Source: Streptococcus zalophi (GTDB lineage: Bacteria; Bacillota; Bacilli; Lactobacillales; Streptococcaceae). From it: a DNA stretch of 64,000 nt. The notes below the pieces were generated by a model. That model had not been told where the DNA came from and ran no database searches. It saw only the letters and a list, made by a program, of their open reading frames with translations. Made by a program: the position numbers and the translations under genes. Positions 49,873 to 59,037 of the stretch are shown here, in pieces (the first letter of the stretch is position 1; each line of letters starts with the position of its first letter). Location: the NCBI RefSeq assembly GCF_016481285.1, contig NZ_JAENBP010000006.1:28215-92214 (forward strand). Direction: 5' to 3'.

Positions 49873-51114
49873 ATGAAAGCTGAAATTATTGCTGTTGGTA
49901 CAGAAATTCTAACTGGGCAGATTGTTAATACCAATGCCCAATTTTTATCGGAAAAATTTGCTGAAAATGGTATTGACGTTTATTTTCAAACAGCCGTTGG
50001 GGATAATGAAGAGCGGTTATTATCGGTTTTATCTATCGCCAAAAAACGTAGCGATTTAATTGTTTTATGTGGTGGCCTAGGACCAACAGAAGATGATTTA
50101 ACCAAGCAAGTTCTAGCTAAATTTTTGAAAAAATCTTTAATTGTCAATCAAGAAGCGATGACCAAATTAGATGCTTTTTTTGCTAATCGACCAAATAGTT
50201 CAAGAACAGCAAACAATGATCGCCAAGCTCAGATTATTGAGGGGGCTAAAGCGATTCAAAATCCGACAGGTTTAGCAGTAGGTAGTATGATTGAGGTTGA
50301 TGGCGTCACCTATGTTGTTTTACCAGGACCTCCTAGCGAATTAAAACCAATGGTTAATCAGTTTTTATTGCCTCTATTAAAAAGTGATACCAAACTTTAT
50401 TCTCGTGTTTTGAGGTTTTTTGGTATTGGTGAGAGTCGTTTAGTAACCGAGTTGGCTGATATTATTACACACCAAACTGATCCAACAATAGCACCTTATG
50501 CAAAAGTTGGGGAGGTGACTCTTAGACTATCAACTAAGGCCAACAATCAAGAAGAAGCAAAACAGAAATTGGATGTCCTAGAAACTGAGATTCTTAGCAC
50601 CTCTAACCTCAAAACTTATCATTATGGTTATGGTGATGAGAATTCATTGGCTGCAGTTGTTTTTGAAAGTCTTCGTCAGAAGAAAAAAACAATGACAGCG
50701 GCAGAAAGTTTGACAGCTGGCTTATTTCAATCGCAACTTGCAGACTTTTCTGGTAGTTCCTTTGTTTTTAAAGGCGGTTTTGTCACTTATAGCCTTGAAG
50801 AAAAATCACGGATGTTAGGTATTCCCTTAGATGAACTAAAGAAAAATGGTGTTGTCAGTGCTTTCACAGCAGAAAAAATGGCAGAAAATAGTCGACGTCT
50901 CACTGATTCAGATTTTGCTGTTTCACTAACAGGCGTTGCTGGCCCAGATACTTTGGAAGGTCAACCTGTAGGTACCGTCTTTATCGGTTTAGCAACTAAG
51001 GATTCCGTCTTTTCTCAAAAAATAATGATAGGAGGGCGCAGTCGCTCAGATATTCGTCATATTGCAACCATGCATGCTTTTAATATTGTGCGTCAAGCTT
51101 TATTAAAGCACTAA
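49873..51114 (+). CDS. cinA: CinA: competence/damage-inducible protein
   Basis: A 413-residue two-domain protein. N-terminal MoCF-like domain (about 1-170, [21 protein letters not shown] and [10 protein letters not shown]) and C-terminal CinA amidohydrolase domain (about 255-410, [22 protein letters not shown] and [20 protein letters not shown]). The family includes NMN deamidase/ADP-ribose pyrophosphatase activity. In streptococci cinA-recA forms a late competence operon; I did not find a clear TACGAATA com-box here. ATG at 49873 is preferred to 49858. Confidence 0.95.
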   Translation: MKAEIIAVGTEILTGQIVNTNAQFLSEKFAENGIDVYFQTAVGDNEERLLSVLSIAKKRSDLIVLCGGLGPTEDDLTKQVLAKFLKKSLIVNQEAMTKLDAFFANRPNSSRTANNDRQAQIIEGAKAIQNPTGLAVGSMIEVDGVTYVVLPGPPSELKPMVNQFLLPLLKSDTKLYSRVLRFFGIGESRLVTELADIITHQTDPTIAPYAKVGEVTLRLSTKANNQEEAKQKLDVLETEILSTSNLKTYHYGYGDENSLAAVVFESLRQKKKTMTAAESLTAGLFQSQLADFSGSSFVFKGGFVTYSLEEKSRMLGIPLDELKKNGVVSAFTAEKMAENSRRLTDSDFAVSLTGVAGPDTLEGQPVGTVFIGLATKDSVFSQKIMIGGRSRSDIRHIATMHAFNIVRQALLKH

Positions 51115-51156
51115 AGTTTAGTATAATGGAACAAGTATAGAAAATAGGAGAAATCA

Positions 51157-52293
51157 ATGGCAAAAAAATCAAAGAAAACAGAAGAAATTACTAAAAAATT
51201 TGGTGATGAAAGACAAAAAGCGCTTAACAATGCCCTAAAAGATATTGAAAAAGATTTTGGTAAAGGAGCAGTAATGCGCCTTGGCGAACGTGCTGAACAA
51301 AAAGTTCAAATTATGAGCTCAGGAAGTTTAGCACTAGATATTGCTCTTGGTGTTGGTGGCTATCCTAAAGGCAGAATTGTAGAAATTTTTGGACCAGAAA
51401 GTTCAGGGAAAACAACTGTTGCTCTACATGCTGTTGCGCAAGCGCAAAAAGATGGTGGGATTGCAGCCTTTATTGATGCTGAGCATGCTCTTGATCCAGC
51501 ATACGCCCAAGCCTTAGGGGTTAATATTGACGAACTTCTTTTGTCACAACCAGATTCTGGTGAACAAGGGCTAGAAATTGCTGGAAAATTGATTGATTCA
51601 GGAGCCGTTGATATCGTTGTTATCGACTCGGTTGCAGCATTAGTTCCACGTGCAGAAATTGATGGTGATATTGGTGATAGTCATGTTGGTTTACAAGCTC
51701 GTATGATGAGTCAAGCCATGAGAAAATTATCAGCATCAATCAATAAAACAAAAACGATTGCTATCTTCATCAACCAGTTACGTGAAAAAGTAGGTGTTAT
51801 GTTTGGTAATCCTGAAACAACTCCTGGTGGTCGTGCTCTTAAATTTTATTCTTCTATTCGTTTAGATGTGAGAGGGAATACACAAATTAAAGGATCTGGA
51901 GACCAAAAAGATAGTAATATTGGTAAGGAAACTAAAATTAAAGTGGTTAAAAACAAGGTTGCGCCACCATTTCAAGTGGCTCTTGTTGAAATCATGTATG
52001 GTGAAGGCATTTCACGAACTGGTGAGTTGGTTAAAATCGCTAGTGAACTTGATATCATCCAAAAAGCTGGTGCTTGGTATTCTTACGAAGGTGTTAAAAT
52101 TGGTCAAGGATCAGAAAATGCTAAGAAATATCTTGCTGATAATCCAGAAGTATTTGATGAAATTGATCGTAAAGTACGAATTAAATTTGGTTTGATCGAA
52201 GATGATACCCCTAAAGAGGAAGTATCAGAAAGTAAAGAAGAAGTAAATGAGGATATTGCCTTAGAGTTTGATAGTATTGAGATAGAAGAATAA
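51157..52293 (+). CDS. recA: Recombinase RecA
   Basis: ATP-dependent strand-exchange protein, 378 residues. Walker A is GPESSGKTT (about 79-87), Walker [13 protein letters not shown] (about 150-161), loop L2 region [22 protein letters not shown] (about 216-237), then the C-terminal domain and acidic tail. An SOS (LexA/DinR) box is not apparent upstream. It is 42 bases after cinA, within the same likely operon. Confidence 0.98.
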   Translation: MAKKSKKTEEITKKFGDERQKALNNALKDIEKDFGKGAVMRLGERAEQKVQIMSSGSLALDIALGVGGYPKGRIVEIFGPESSGKTTVALHAVAQAQKDGGIAAFIDAEHALDPAYAQALGVNIDELLLSQPDSGEQGLEIAGKLIDSGAVDIVVIDSVAALVPRAEIDGDIGDSHVGLQARMMSQAMRKLSASINKTKTIAIFINQLREKVGVMFGNPETTPGGRALKFYSSIRLDVRGNTQIKGSGDQKDSNIGKETKIKVVKNKVAPPFQVALVEIMYGEGISRTGELVKIASELDIIQKAGAWYSYEGVKIGQGSENAKKYLADNPEVFDEIDRKVRIKFGLIEDDTPKEEVSESKEEVNEDIALEFDSIEIEE

Positions 52294-52312
52294 AATCAGT
52301 CTAAAGACCGAC

Positions 52313-52340
52313 TTTCAATTAGAGTCTTTTGTGATACAAT
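52313..52340 (+). promoter_or_regulatory. Promoter of spx
   Basis: TTTCAA (52313-52318), 16-bp spacer and TACAAT (52335-52340) with TGA before it. Confidence 0.6.
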
Positions 52341-52373
52341 GTTAGTATCATGTGGTAGAAAGCGAGAATAGAC

Positions 52374-52772
52374 ATGATCAAAATTTATACGATTTCAAGT
52401 TGTACAAGTTGTAAAAAGGCAAAAACGTGGCTAAATGCCCACAAATTACCCTATAAAGAACAAAATTTAGGGAAAGAGCCTTTAACTAAAGAAGAAATTT
52501 TAGCAATTCTATCAAAAACTGAAGATGGTGTTGAAAGTATTATCTCCGCTAAAAATAGATACGCCAAAGCCCTCAATTTTAATATTGATGACTTGAGTAT
52601 CAATGAGGTGATTAAAGTGATTCAAGCCAATCCAAGAATACTAAAAAGTCCTATCTTGATTGATGATAAACGTCTTCAAGTTGGTTATAAAGAAGACGAT
52701 ATTAGAGCTTTTCTTCCTCGCTCTATTCGTAATATCGAAAACGAGCAAGCACGGTTACGCGCTGCATTATAG
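52374..52772 (+). CDS. spxA: Transcriptional regulator Spx
   Basis: A 132-residue ArsC-like protein that binds the RNA polymerase alpha C-terminal domain and switches gene expression under thiol stress. The redox switch Cys10-Thr-Ser-Cys13 is in TISSCTSCKKAK. NPRILKSPILIDDKRLQVGY (about 84-103) is typical. It is downstream of recA, the usual spxA position in streptococci, and has its own promoter and a strong terminator. Confidence 0.95.
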   Translation: MIKIYTISSCTSCKKAKTWLNAHKLPYKEQNLGKEPLTKEEILAILSKTEDGVESIISAKNRYAKALNFNIDDLSINEVIKVIQANPRILKSPILIDDKRLQVGYKEDDIRAFLPRSIRNIENEQARLRAAL

Positions 52773-52813
52773 TTTAAGTAAAGGAATATTCTTACTACAA
52801 ATAAATGAATTTT

Positions 52814-52856
52814 ATAAAAAATCCATTCTTATTCTATATAAGAATGGATTTTTTAT
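52814..52856. terminator. spx terminator
   Basis: A perfect stem of about 19 bp, with AATCCATTCTTAT/ATAAGAATGGATT at its centre and A/T runs outside. Confidence 0.88.
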
Positions 52857-52985
52857 ATCAATTAGACTTTAAAATAATATTAATCGGTAATTATCAGTTA
52901 TAAGTGTTGATAATATCACATAATTATGAGATGATTTAAAGAATAAATTTATTAAATTAGTTAAGATTAACAAGTTAGGAACAAT

Positions 52986-53630
52986 ATGTTTAAAAAAAGA
53001 AAAATTTGGTTTATTATTATAATCAGTATTGCATTACTATTAGGTTCTTGTTCACAAAAAGAAAAGCCTCAGGTCCAAACGCAAACTCAAACAACAGAAA
53101 CAACAGAAACAACAGAAACCACTGAAATACCAAAGGTGGGGTCAACTATCTTTAAGTATGATACAGAATATGAAGGTTATGATGCAACGATAGTTGAAAA
53201 AATTACTTTTGAAGGTGATAAAATAAAAATTCACGAAGCTTATCTCATTATCTATGCTGAAGCCTATCCTAAAGAAGAACAGGATTACTATGCTATGAGA
53301 AGTGAACAACAGTTAGAAGAAGATAGAAGAAAACTAAAAGAAGAAATTGAAACTCATGAACTAATGCAAGAAAGCCAAAAACATGAAGGTGCTAAGATGG
53401 AAGTAATCGTTGAAAGGTACTATACTGCTTTCTATGTTTATGTTAATATGGATTCTTATGCAGCATCGAGTGCTATGAGAGCTTTTCCTGTTTGGGACTA
53501 TAGAGAAATTAGACAGATGACTTCAGAGGACTATTCTATTTTTATAAAGTCATTTGGAGCAATAGAAATTACAGAAGACCAGTTAGCACAAATTTTAGCC
53601 CCAGATGCAACAAATAGTCGCTTGAAATGA
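52986..53630 (+). CDS. Lipoprotein of unknown function with Thr-Thr-Glu repeats
   Basis: A 214-residue lipoprotein: basic start, hydrophobic helix and lipobox LLGSC (cysteine 22). A Gln/Thr/Glu spacer with four TTE units (about 32-45) is encoded by a 9-bp tandem repeat. The domain after it (about 50-210) starts TIFKYDTEYEGYDATIVEKITFEGDKI and weakly recalls DUF1307/YehR lipoproteins. A charged helix (about 100-130) lies in the middle. The gene stands alone between spx and ireB. Confidence 0.75.
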   Translation: MFKKRKIWFIIIISIALLLGSCSQKEKPQVQTQTQTTETTETTETTEIPKVGSTIFKYDTEYEGYDATIVEKITFEGDKIKIHEAYLIIYAEAYPKEEQDYYAMRSEQQLEEDRRKLKEEIETHELMQESQKHEGAKMEVIVERYYTAFYVYVNMDSYAASSAMRAFPVWDYREIRQMTSEDYSIFIKSFGAIEITEDQLAQILAPDATNSRLK

Positions 53631-53686
53631 TATATTATAGTACAGGTATTTATTAAGTTCATGAGTGTTTAACAAGTGTTTTATTC

Positions 53687-53715
53687 TTGTTTAATAATGT
53701 GAAATATAGTATAAT
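53687..53715 (+). promoter_or_regulatory. Promoter of ireB-ruvX-DUF1292
   Basis: TTGTTT (53687-53692), 17-bp spacer and TATAAT (53710-53715). Confidence 0.7.
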
Positions 53716-53751
53716 AAAACATAATACTTAATAACGAAAGAAGGTGTGAGC

Positions 53752-54021
53752 ATGGGCTTTACAGACGAAACTGTTCGCTTTAATTTGGATGATAGCAACA
53801 AGAAAGAGATTAGCGAAACATTGACATCGGTTTATCGTTCTCTCGAGGAAAAAGGCTACAATCCCATCAATCAAATTGTTGGGTATGTATTAAGTGGTGA
53901 CCCTGCTTATATTCCTCGTTATAACAATGCTAGAAATCAAATTCGTAAGTATGAAAGAGATGAGATAGCAGAAGAATTGGTTCGTTATTATCTCAAAGGA
54001 AATGGTATTGATATCAAATGA
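53752..54021 (+). CDS. ireB: IreB family regulatory phosphoprotein (DUF965)
   Basis: An 89-residue homologue of enterococcal IreB, a substrate of the PASTA kinase IreK that modulates cephalosporin tolerance. Conserved [19 protein letters not shown] start, [20 protein letters not shown] centre and [13 protein letters not shown] tail. Threonine 4 or 7 is the likely phosphosite region by analogy. ATG at 53752 is preferred to GTG 53746. It overlaps ruvX by ATGA. Confidence 0.95.
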   Translation: MGFTDETVRFNLDDSNKKEISETLTSVYRSLEEKGYNPINQIVGYVLSGDPAYIPRYNNARNQIRKYERDEIAEELVRYYLKGNGIDIK

Positions 54022-54437
54022 GAATAATGGGATTAGATGTTGGATCTAAAACAGTCGGTGTGGCGATTAGTGATCCACTTGGTTTTACTGCTCAGGGTTT
54101 AGAAATCATTAAAATCAATGAAGAAAAAGAAGAGTTTGGTTTTGATCGTTTGAGTGAATTGGTGAAAGAATACCACGTAGAAAAATTTGTGATTGGTCTT
54201 CCTAAAAACATGAACAATACTAGCGGCCCTCGAGTGGAAGCTAGTCAATCTTATGGGAAGCGTCTTGAAGAACTGTTTGGTTTACCTATTATCTATCAAG
54301 ATGAGCGCTTATCAACAGTAGAAGCAGAAAGGATGCTTGTCGAACAGGGAGATATAAGTAGAAACAAACGTAAAAAAGTTATTGATAAATTGGCTGCCCA
54401 GCTAATTTTGCAAAATTATTTAGACCGTATCTATTGA
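54018..54437 (+). CDS. ruvX: Holliday junction resolvase-like nuclease RuvX (YqgF)
   Basis: A 139-residue RNase H-fold protein: [20 protein letters not shown] (catalytic Asp 7), [16 protein letters not shown] (about 57-72), [13 protein letters not shown] (about 97-109) and a late Asp (DKLAAQLIL, about 126). YqgF proteins process 16S rRNA ends and may resolve junctions. It is translationally coupled to ireB. Confidence 0.94.
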   Translation: MRIMGLDVGSKTVGVAISDPLGFTAQGLEIIKINEEKEEFGFDRLSELVKEYHVEKFVIGLPKNMNNTSGPRVEASQSYGKRLEELFGLPIIYQDERLSTVEAERMLVEQGDISRNKRKKVIDKLAAQLILQNYLDRIY

Positions 54438-54462
54438 TTAATCCATATTAAAGGGGAAAAAC

Positions 54463-54762
54463 ATGACAGAAACACATAACCACCAAGAACATGATGTTAT
54501 TACACTAGTTGATGAACAAGGTAATGAAACTTTGTTTGAAATTCTTCTAACCATTGATGGCACTGAAGAATTCGGTAAAAATTATGTCTTATTAGTTCCT
54601 GCTGGTGCAGAAGAAGATGAAGACGGTGAAGTTGAAATACAAGCCTATGCCTTCACTGAAAATGAAGACGGTACAGAAGGGGAACTAGAACCAATTCCAG
54701 CTGATTCTGAAGCAGAATGGGATATGATTGAAGAAGTCTTTAATACTTTCATGGAAGAATAA
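54463..54762 (+). CDS. DUF1292 family acidic protein
   Basis: A 99-residue, very acidic protein: [23 protein letters not shown], then YVLLVPAG and the E/D-rich [15 protein letters not shown]. It matches DUF1292 (YrzB), which always accompanies ireB-ruvX in Firmicutes. The function is unknown. It ends the operon before a strong terminator. Confidence 0.93.
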   Translation: MTETHNHQEHDVITLVDEQGNETLFEILLTIDGTEEFGKNYVLLVPAGAEEDEDGEVEIQAYAFTENEDGTEGELEPIPADSEAEWDMIEEVFNTFMEE

Positions 54763-54783
54763 CAGAGACGATACTAGTCTTAT

Positions 54784-54816
54784 AAAAGCGCCTTGACAAA
54801 TTTCAAGGCGCTTTTT
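54784..54816 (+). terminator. Terminator of the ireB operon
   Basis: A 13-bp stem AAAAGCGCCTTGA/TCAAGGCGCTTTT and T run. Confidence 0.88.
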
Positions 54817-54832
54817 ACATAGCAATAAGAAA

Positions 54833-54860
54833 TTGACTAATCAAAAGTTTTTGCTATACT
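54833..54860 (+). promoter_or_regulatory. Promoter of the 54899 membrane protein
   Basis: TTGACT (54833-54838), 16-bp spacer and TATACT (54855-54860) with TGC before it. Confidence 0.7.
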
Positions 54861-54898
54861 TAAGTAATAAGAATGTTCAGGAAGGAAAGAGTATATAA

Positions 54899-56527
54899 AT
54901 GTCTTCAAGCCCATTAGAAAGTTATCATGAGGAGTTTTCAGATTTGTCTACCTTAGAGGAGATCAATCAAGAAACTCATCTTAGTAGAAGAACAAAAAAA
55001 ACGCCAACCAAAAAACCAAGGATGAAAACCCCAAATGTGAGAATGCCGTTTTTTCATCATTTTTATTTACTGGTTTTTAGTCTAATCATATCTTTGTTTA
55101 GTATTGTTATTCCTTTTTTTTCAGATTTTGCTAACGGGATTCAAACTCAAAACCTATACACTGGTTTCATGATAACACAAGGCCAGCTACCATATACAGA
55201 CCTTTTTGCAACCGGAGGATTTTTGTATTACTTGACAATTTCTTTCACTTATCTAGTGGGAAGTAACCTTTGGATTTTACTTTTCCAAATACTATCTTTC
55301 TATGTTTCAGGTATTTATCTGTATAAAATAATTTTTTCATTGAGTCAAAAGAGGGGACTTGCCCTTTCTGTTAGTTCTATTTTTTATTTTTTAAATGTTA
55401 CTTTAGGTTTTGGTGGTCTTTATCCCATTCAATTCTCCTTTTTATTCTTTTTACCGGCCATGTGGTTTTTATTAAACTATTTTAAGGGACAAGCCAAAGA
55501 TGAGGGCTTTATCCTTTATGGTATTTTATGTGCCTTTGCTATTTTATTTGACTCAAGAGCCCTATTGTTTGGTTTGGTTGCTCTGGTTGTTTTAAGTATT
55601 TATAATTTAGCTCACCATTATTTTGCCAGGGGATTTTACCAATTATTGTGTCTAATCTTTGGTTTACTTCTTGTTTTTTATTCAGTAGGCTTTGTCGCCT
55701 TTAATATGCAAATTATTGTTCCTTATCTACAACAAACTCTTATCTATCCAGTAACTTCTATTACTAATAGTTTAGAGACACTACTTTATAGTTTTGGTTT
55801 TTATCTTGTTGTGACCTTAGGTTCAGGACTACTATTAGGTGTTTTGGTTTTTCCATTATTACTTGGGAAAGGAACCAAAGATCATGCTATCAAATGGGTA
55901 TTCTTTTTATCAGTTCTTCTGTATTTTATTATAACAGTTCTGACAAAAAGTTTTGAAGCCTATCATGTTTTACCAATGGTTCCATTTGGTCTCATACTAA
56001 CAATTCTTTTTTTAAACCATCGTTCTGATGGAGTAAATATTGAAGAATCCGGACAATTTCGTCATCGTCAACACCTACCAAAAGATAGTGAAATCAAAGG
56101 TTTTGGTGACTTCATGTTAAGACATTTACTTGTTCCAATTTTGGTGATGGGGTATGGTCTTGGTCTACCGGTGTACCAATATCTTATCGATGCGCCCCTT
56201 CATCAAGAAAGAGAAATGATTGCCACTTATATTGCAACAAACACTGCAGACAATGATTCAATTTATGTTTGGGACACTGTTGCTACTATCTATCAAGATA
56301 GTCGACGTCAGTCAAGTTCTCATCTGAGTCTTCCTCTTATCAATACTTCTGATTCTGTAAACCAAAAGAGATTAGAAGACGAGATGTTACAAAATAAAGC
56401 GCGCTATGTCGTGTTAAATAACAATCTGGAACTTCCTCCATTGGTAAAAAATACGCTTGACAATCACTACCAACCAATTTCTTTTGAAAATATTGACCAT
56501 TTGACTGTGTATCAGTTAAACCCTTGA
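54899..56527 (+). CDS. Polytopic membrane protein, GT-C glycosyltransferase-like
   Basis: A 542-residue protein: polar basic cytoplasmic N terminus (about 1-55, KKTPTKKPRMK), about ten to eleven membrane helices (about 58-440) and an extracellular C-terminal domain (about 445-542). The first outside loop has QGQLPYTDLFATGG (about 95-108); its Asp fits the catalytic loop of GT-C enzymes that use lipid-linked sugars. I do not recognise a specific family, so the function is inferred from topology only. It has its own promoter; the stop is two bases before the nrd hairpin. Confidence 0.65.
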   Translation: MSSSPLESYHEEFSDLSTLEEINQETHLSRRTKKTPTKKPRMKTPNVRMPFFHHFYLLVFSLIISLFSIVIPFFSDFANGIQTQNLYTGFMITQGQLPYTDLFATGGFLYYLTISFTYLVGSNLWILLFQILSFYVSGIYLYKIIFSLSQKRGLALSVSSIFYFLNVTLGFGGLYPIQFSFLFFLPAMWFLLNYFKGQAKDEGFILYGILCAFAILFDSRALLFGLVALVVLSIYNLAHHYFARGFYQLLCLIFGLLLVFYSVGFVAFNMQIIVPYLQQTLIYPVTSITNSLETLLYSFGFYLVVTLGSGLLLGVLVFPLLLGKGTKDHAIKWVFFLSVLLYFIITVLTKSFEAYHVLPMVPFGLILTILFLNHRSDGVNIEESGQFRHRQHLPKDSEIKGFGDFMLRHLLVPILVMGYGLGLPVYQYLIDAPLHQEREMIATYIATNTADNDSIYVWDTVATIYQDSRRQSSSHLSLPLINTSDSVNQKRLEDEMLQNKARYVVLNNNLELPPLVKNTLDNHYQPISFENIDHLTVYQLNP

Positions 56528-56529
56528 TA

Positions 56530-56582
56530 AATCAATATATTGTGTCTAGTTTTAAAAAAAGACACAATATATTGATTTTTTT
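56530..56582. promoter_or_regulatory. Two NrdR-type boxes forming a terminator stem before nrdD
   Basis: AATCAATATATTGTGT (56530-56545) and ACACAATATATTGATT (56562-56577) share the core CAATATATTG, which fits the NrdR consensus acaCwAtATaTwGtgt. They are 32 bp apart, the usual NrdR pair spacing. As reverse complements they also form an 18-bp hairpin stem (56530-56547 with 56560-56577) followed by seven T, so the element should terminate the upstream gene and repress nrdD. Confidence 0.8.
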
Positions 56583-56594
56583 GCCAATAAACGA

Positions 56595-56622
56595 TTGATT
56601 TTTATTTTGCTTATGCTATAAT
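56595..56622 (+). promoter_or_regulatory. Promoter of the nrdD operon
   Basis: TTGATT (56595-56600), 16-bp spacer and TATAAT (56617-56622) with TGC before it. It lies 18 bp downstream of the second NrdR-type box. Confidence 0.7.
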
Positions 56623-56659
56623 ATTTCTTGTACTAAGATTTAGGAAAGAGGACAAGGAA

Positions 56660-58825
56660 ATGGTCAAATCACTCATTACAGTTATTAAGCGTGATGGTAG
56701 AAAGGTGGCTTTTGAACCAGATAAGATTTTTCAAGCCATTTTAAAAGCCAGCAATCAAGTAACACCACTAACACCATTTGTAGAAGAAAAGCTAAAAGAA
56801 GTTACTGAGAATGTTGTGACAGAAATTTTTGAACGCTTTAATAAAGACGTTAAAATCTATGAAATTCAAAACATTGTGGAACACCAACTGTTAGAAGCAA
56901 ACGAATATGCGATTGCAAAAGCTTATATCAACTACCGAACGCAGCGTGATTTTGACCGCTCTAAAGCAACAGACATTAATTATACGATTGATAAATTAAT
57001 CAACAAGGATCAAAGTGTGGTCAATGAAAACGCTAACAAAGATAGTAATGTCTTTAATACCCAACGCGATTTAACCGCTGGTATTGTTGGGAAATCCATT
57101 GGTCTTAAAATGTTACCACCACATGTGGCAAACGCTCATCAAAAAGGTGATATTCATTTCCATGATTTGGATTATAGCCCTTATACACCAATGACCAACT
57201 GTTGTTTGATTGATTTTGAAGGCATGTTAAAGACAGGTTTTAGAATTGGAAACGCTGATGTTGAAAGTCCAAAATCGATTCAAACAGCAACTGCTCAAAT
57301 CTCACAAATCATTGCTAATGTTGCTTCTAGTCAATATGGTGGCTGTTCTGCTGATCGTATTGATGAAGTTTTAGCACCTTATGCTAAACTAAATTATGAC
57401 AAGCATATGAAGGATGCTAAAAAATGGTTGGATGAAGATAAAAGAGAAGACTATGTTCGTGAAAAAACCTTGAAAGACATCTATGATGCCATGCAAAGTC
57501 TTGAGTATGAAATCAATACCCTTTTCACTTCAAATGGTCAAACACCCTTTACTTCTCTTGGTTTTGGTTTAGGAGAAGGATGGTTTGAGCGTGAAATTCA
57601 AAAAGCTATTTTAAAAATTCGTATTGAAGGGCTTGGGAAAGAAAAACGCACAGCAATCTTCCCTAAATTGATTTTCACTGTTAAACGTGGTCTTAACCTA
57701 GATCCTGATTCTCCAAACTATGACATTAAGCAATTAGCTCTTGAATGTGCTACAAAACGCATGTATCCAGATATGTTATCTTATGATAAGATCGTTGAGT
57801 TAACAGGTTCATTTAAAGTTCCTATGGGATGTCGTAGTTTCCTTCAAGGATGGAAAGATGAAAATGGCAATGATGTCACATCTGGTCGTATGAATCTCGG
57901 TGTTGTTACAGTTAACCTTCCTCGTATTGCCCTAGAATCTCAAGGTGATATTGAAAAATTCTGGGATATCTTTAGCGAACGTATGTCAATTGCTAAAGAC
58001 GCACTTGTTTATCGTGTAGAACGCGTTAAAGAAGCAACACCAGCAAATGCTCCTATTTTATATCAATATGGTGCTTTTGGAAAACGTCTTCCTAAAGATG
58101 GCAACGTTGATGACCTCTTTAAGAATCGTCGTGCCACTATTTCTCTAGGTTATATCGGCTTATATGAAGTGGCAACAGTCTTTTATGGCGGTGAGTGGGA
58201 AACGAATCCAGCAGCGAAAGACTTTACGATTGATATCATTCATCAAATGAAGAGTCTTTGTGAAGACTGGTCAGATGAGTTTGGTTATCATTTCTCAGTT
58301 TACTCAACACCATCAGAAAGCTTGACAGACCGTTTTTGTCGTCTAGATACTGAAAAATTTGGTATTGTTGAAAATATTACAGACAAAGAATACTATACTA
58401 ATAGCTTCCATTATGATGTTCGTAAAAACCCTTCACCATTTGAAAAATTAGATTTTGAAAAAATCTATCCAGAAACTGGTGCAAGTGGTGGTTTCATCCA
58501 TTATTGTGAGTATCCTGTTTTACAACAAAATCCTAAAGCTTTAGAGGCTGTTTGGGACTATGCTTATGATCGTGTTGGTTACTTAGGAACTAACACACCG
58601 ATTGATCGTTGTTATGAATGTGGTTTTGAAGGTGATTTTGAACCAACCGAACGTGGTTTTAAATGCCCTAATTGTGGTAACACCGATCCAAAAACAGTAG
58701 ATGTGGTGAAACGTACTTGTGGTTATCTAGGAAATCCACAAGCAAGACCAATGGTTAATGGTCGCCATAAAGAAATTGCTTCACGTGTGAAACACATGAA
58801 TGGTTCAACAATCAAGCTAAACTAA
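56660..58825 (+). CDS. nrdD: Anaerobic ribonucleoside-triphosphate reductase
   Basis: Class III glycyl-radical enzyme that makes dNTPs without oxygen, 721 residues. An N-terminal ATP-cone (about 3-95, ITVIKRDGRKVAFEPDKI) provides allosteric control. The core has the substrate cysteine region and formate-dependent site. The zinc motif is CYECGFEGDFEPTERGFKCPNCG in parts (about 650-672), and the radical glycine is in RTCGYLGNPQARP (about 683-695). The activase NrdG is encoded at the end of the operon. Confidence 0.97.
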   Translation: MVKSLITVIKRDGRKVAFEPDKIFQAILKASNQVTPLTPFVEEKLKEVTENVVTEIFERFNKDVKIYEIQNIVEHQLLEANEYAIAKAYINYRTQRDFDRSKATDINYTIDKLINKDQSVVNENANKDSNVFNTQRDLTAGIVGKSIGLKMLPPHVANAHQKGDIHFHDLDYSPYTPMTNCCLIDFEGMLKTGFRIGNADVESPKSIQTATAQISQIIANVASSQYGGCSADRIDEVLAPYAKLNYDKHMKDAKKWLDEDKREDYVREKTLKDIYDAMQSLEYEINTLFTSNGQTPFTSLGFGLGEGWFEREIQKAILKIRIEGLGKEKRTAIFPKLIFTVKRGLNLDPDSPNYDIKQLALECATKRMYPDMLSYDKIVELTGSFKVPMGCRSFLQGWKDENGNDVTSGRMNLGVVTVNLPRIALESQGDIEKFWDIFSERMSIAKDALVYRVERVKEATPANAPILYQYGAFGKRLPKDGNVDDLFKNRRATISLGYIGLYEVATVFYGGEWETNPAAKDFTIDIIHQMKSLCEDWSDEFGYHFSVYSTPSESLTDRFCRLDTEKFGIVENITDKEYYTNSFHYDVRKNPSPFEKLDFEKIYPETGASGGFIHYCEYPVLQQNPKALEAVWDYAYDRVGYLGTNTPIDRCYECGFEGDFEPTERGFKCPNCGNTDPKTVDVVKRTCGYLGNPQARPMVNGRHKEIASRVKHMNGSTIKLN

Positions 58826-58833
58826 AAAATAAT

Positions 58834-58862
58834 AAATAGGTTGCTATTTAGCAACCTATTTT
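58834..58862 (+). terminator. Hairpin between nrdD and the 47-residue gene
   Basis: A 13-bp stem AAATAGGTTGCTA/TAGCAACCTATTT with only four T after it. It is perhaps a partial terminator that lowers expression of the downstream genes relative to nrdD. Confidence 0.6.
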
Positions 58863-58880
58863 GACAGAAAAGAGAAACTA

Positions 58881-59024
58881 ATGGGAAAATATCAACTGGA
58901 TTACAAGGGGCAAAAGCAGGTGGAGCGTTTCCACGAGAAACATTCTCGTACGAAAGGTGATCAAAAGGCGCGTGTCAATGCTTTAAAAGAATGTTTTTTA
59001 GGGAAAAAGATTAAAAAAGATTAG
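58881..59024 (+). CDS. Small basic protein in the nrd operon
   Basis: A 47-residue lysine-rich protein starting MGKYQLDYKGQKQVERFHEK and ending GKKIKKD, with one cysteine. AGAGAAACTA precedes the ATG; the stop TAG overlaps the site for the next gene (CGGAGG). From memory, streptococci encode a similar small protein between nrdD and the Gfo/Idh gene. The function is unknown. Confidence 0.75.
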   Translation: MGKYQLDYKGQKQVERFHEKHSRTKGDQKARVNALKECFLGKKIKKD

Positions 59025-59037
59025 TCGGAGGTTAGGT

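Noticed and set aside
43323..52293. Competence com-box (TACGAATA) before cinA-recA
   Set aside because: ACGAATAAGAG occurs at 49845 (GTTTACGAATAAG), eight of eight for TACGAATA. However, it lies only about 20 bases before the cinA start and has no T-rich tract, so I do not claim it as a functional site. It deserves a check if comX is present.
53092..53130. Phase-variable frameshifting repeat
   Set aside because: The unit is 9 bp, so changes stay in frame; only linker length would vary.
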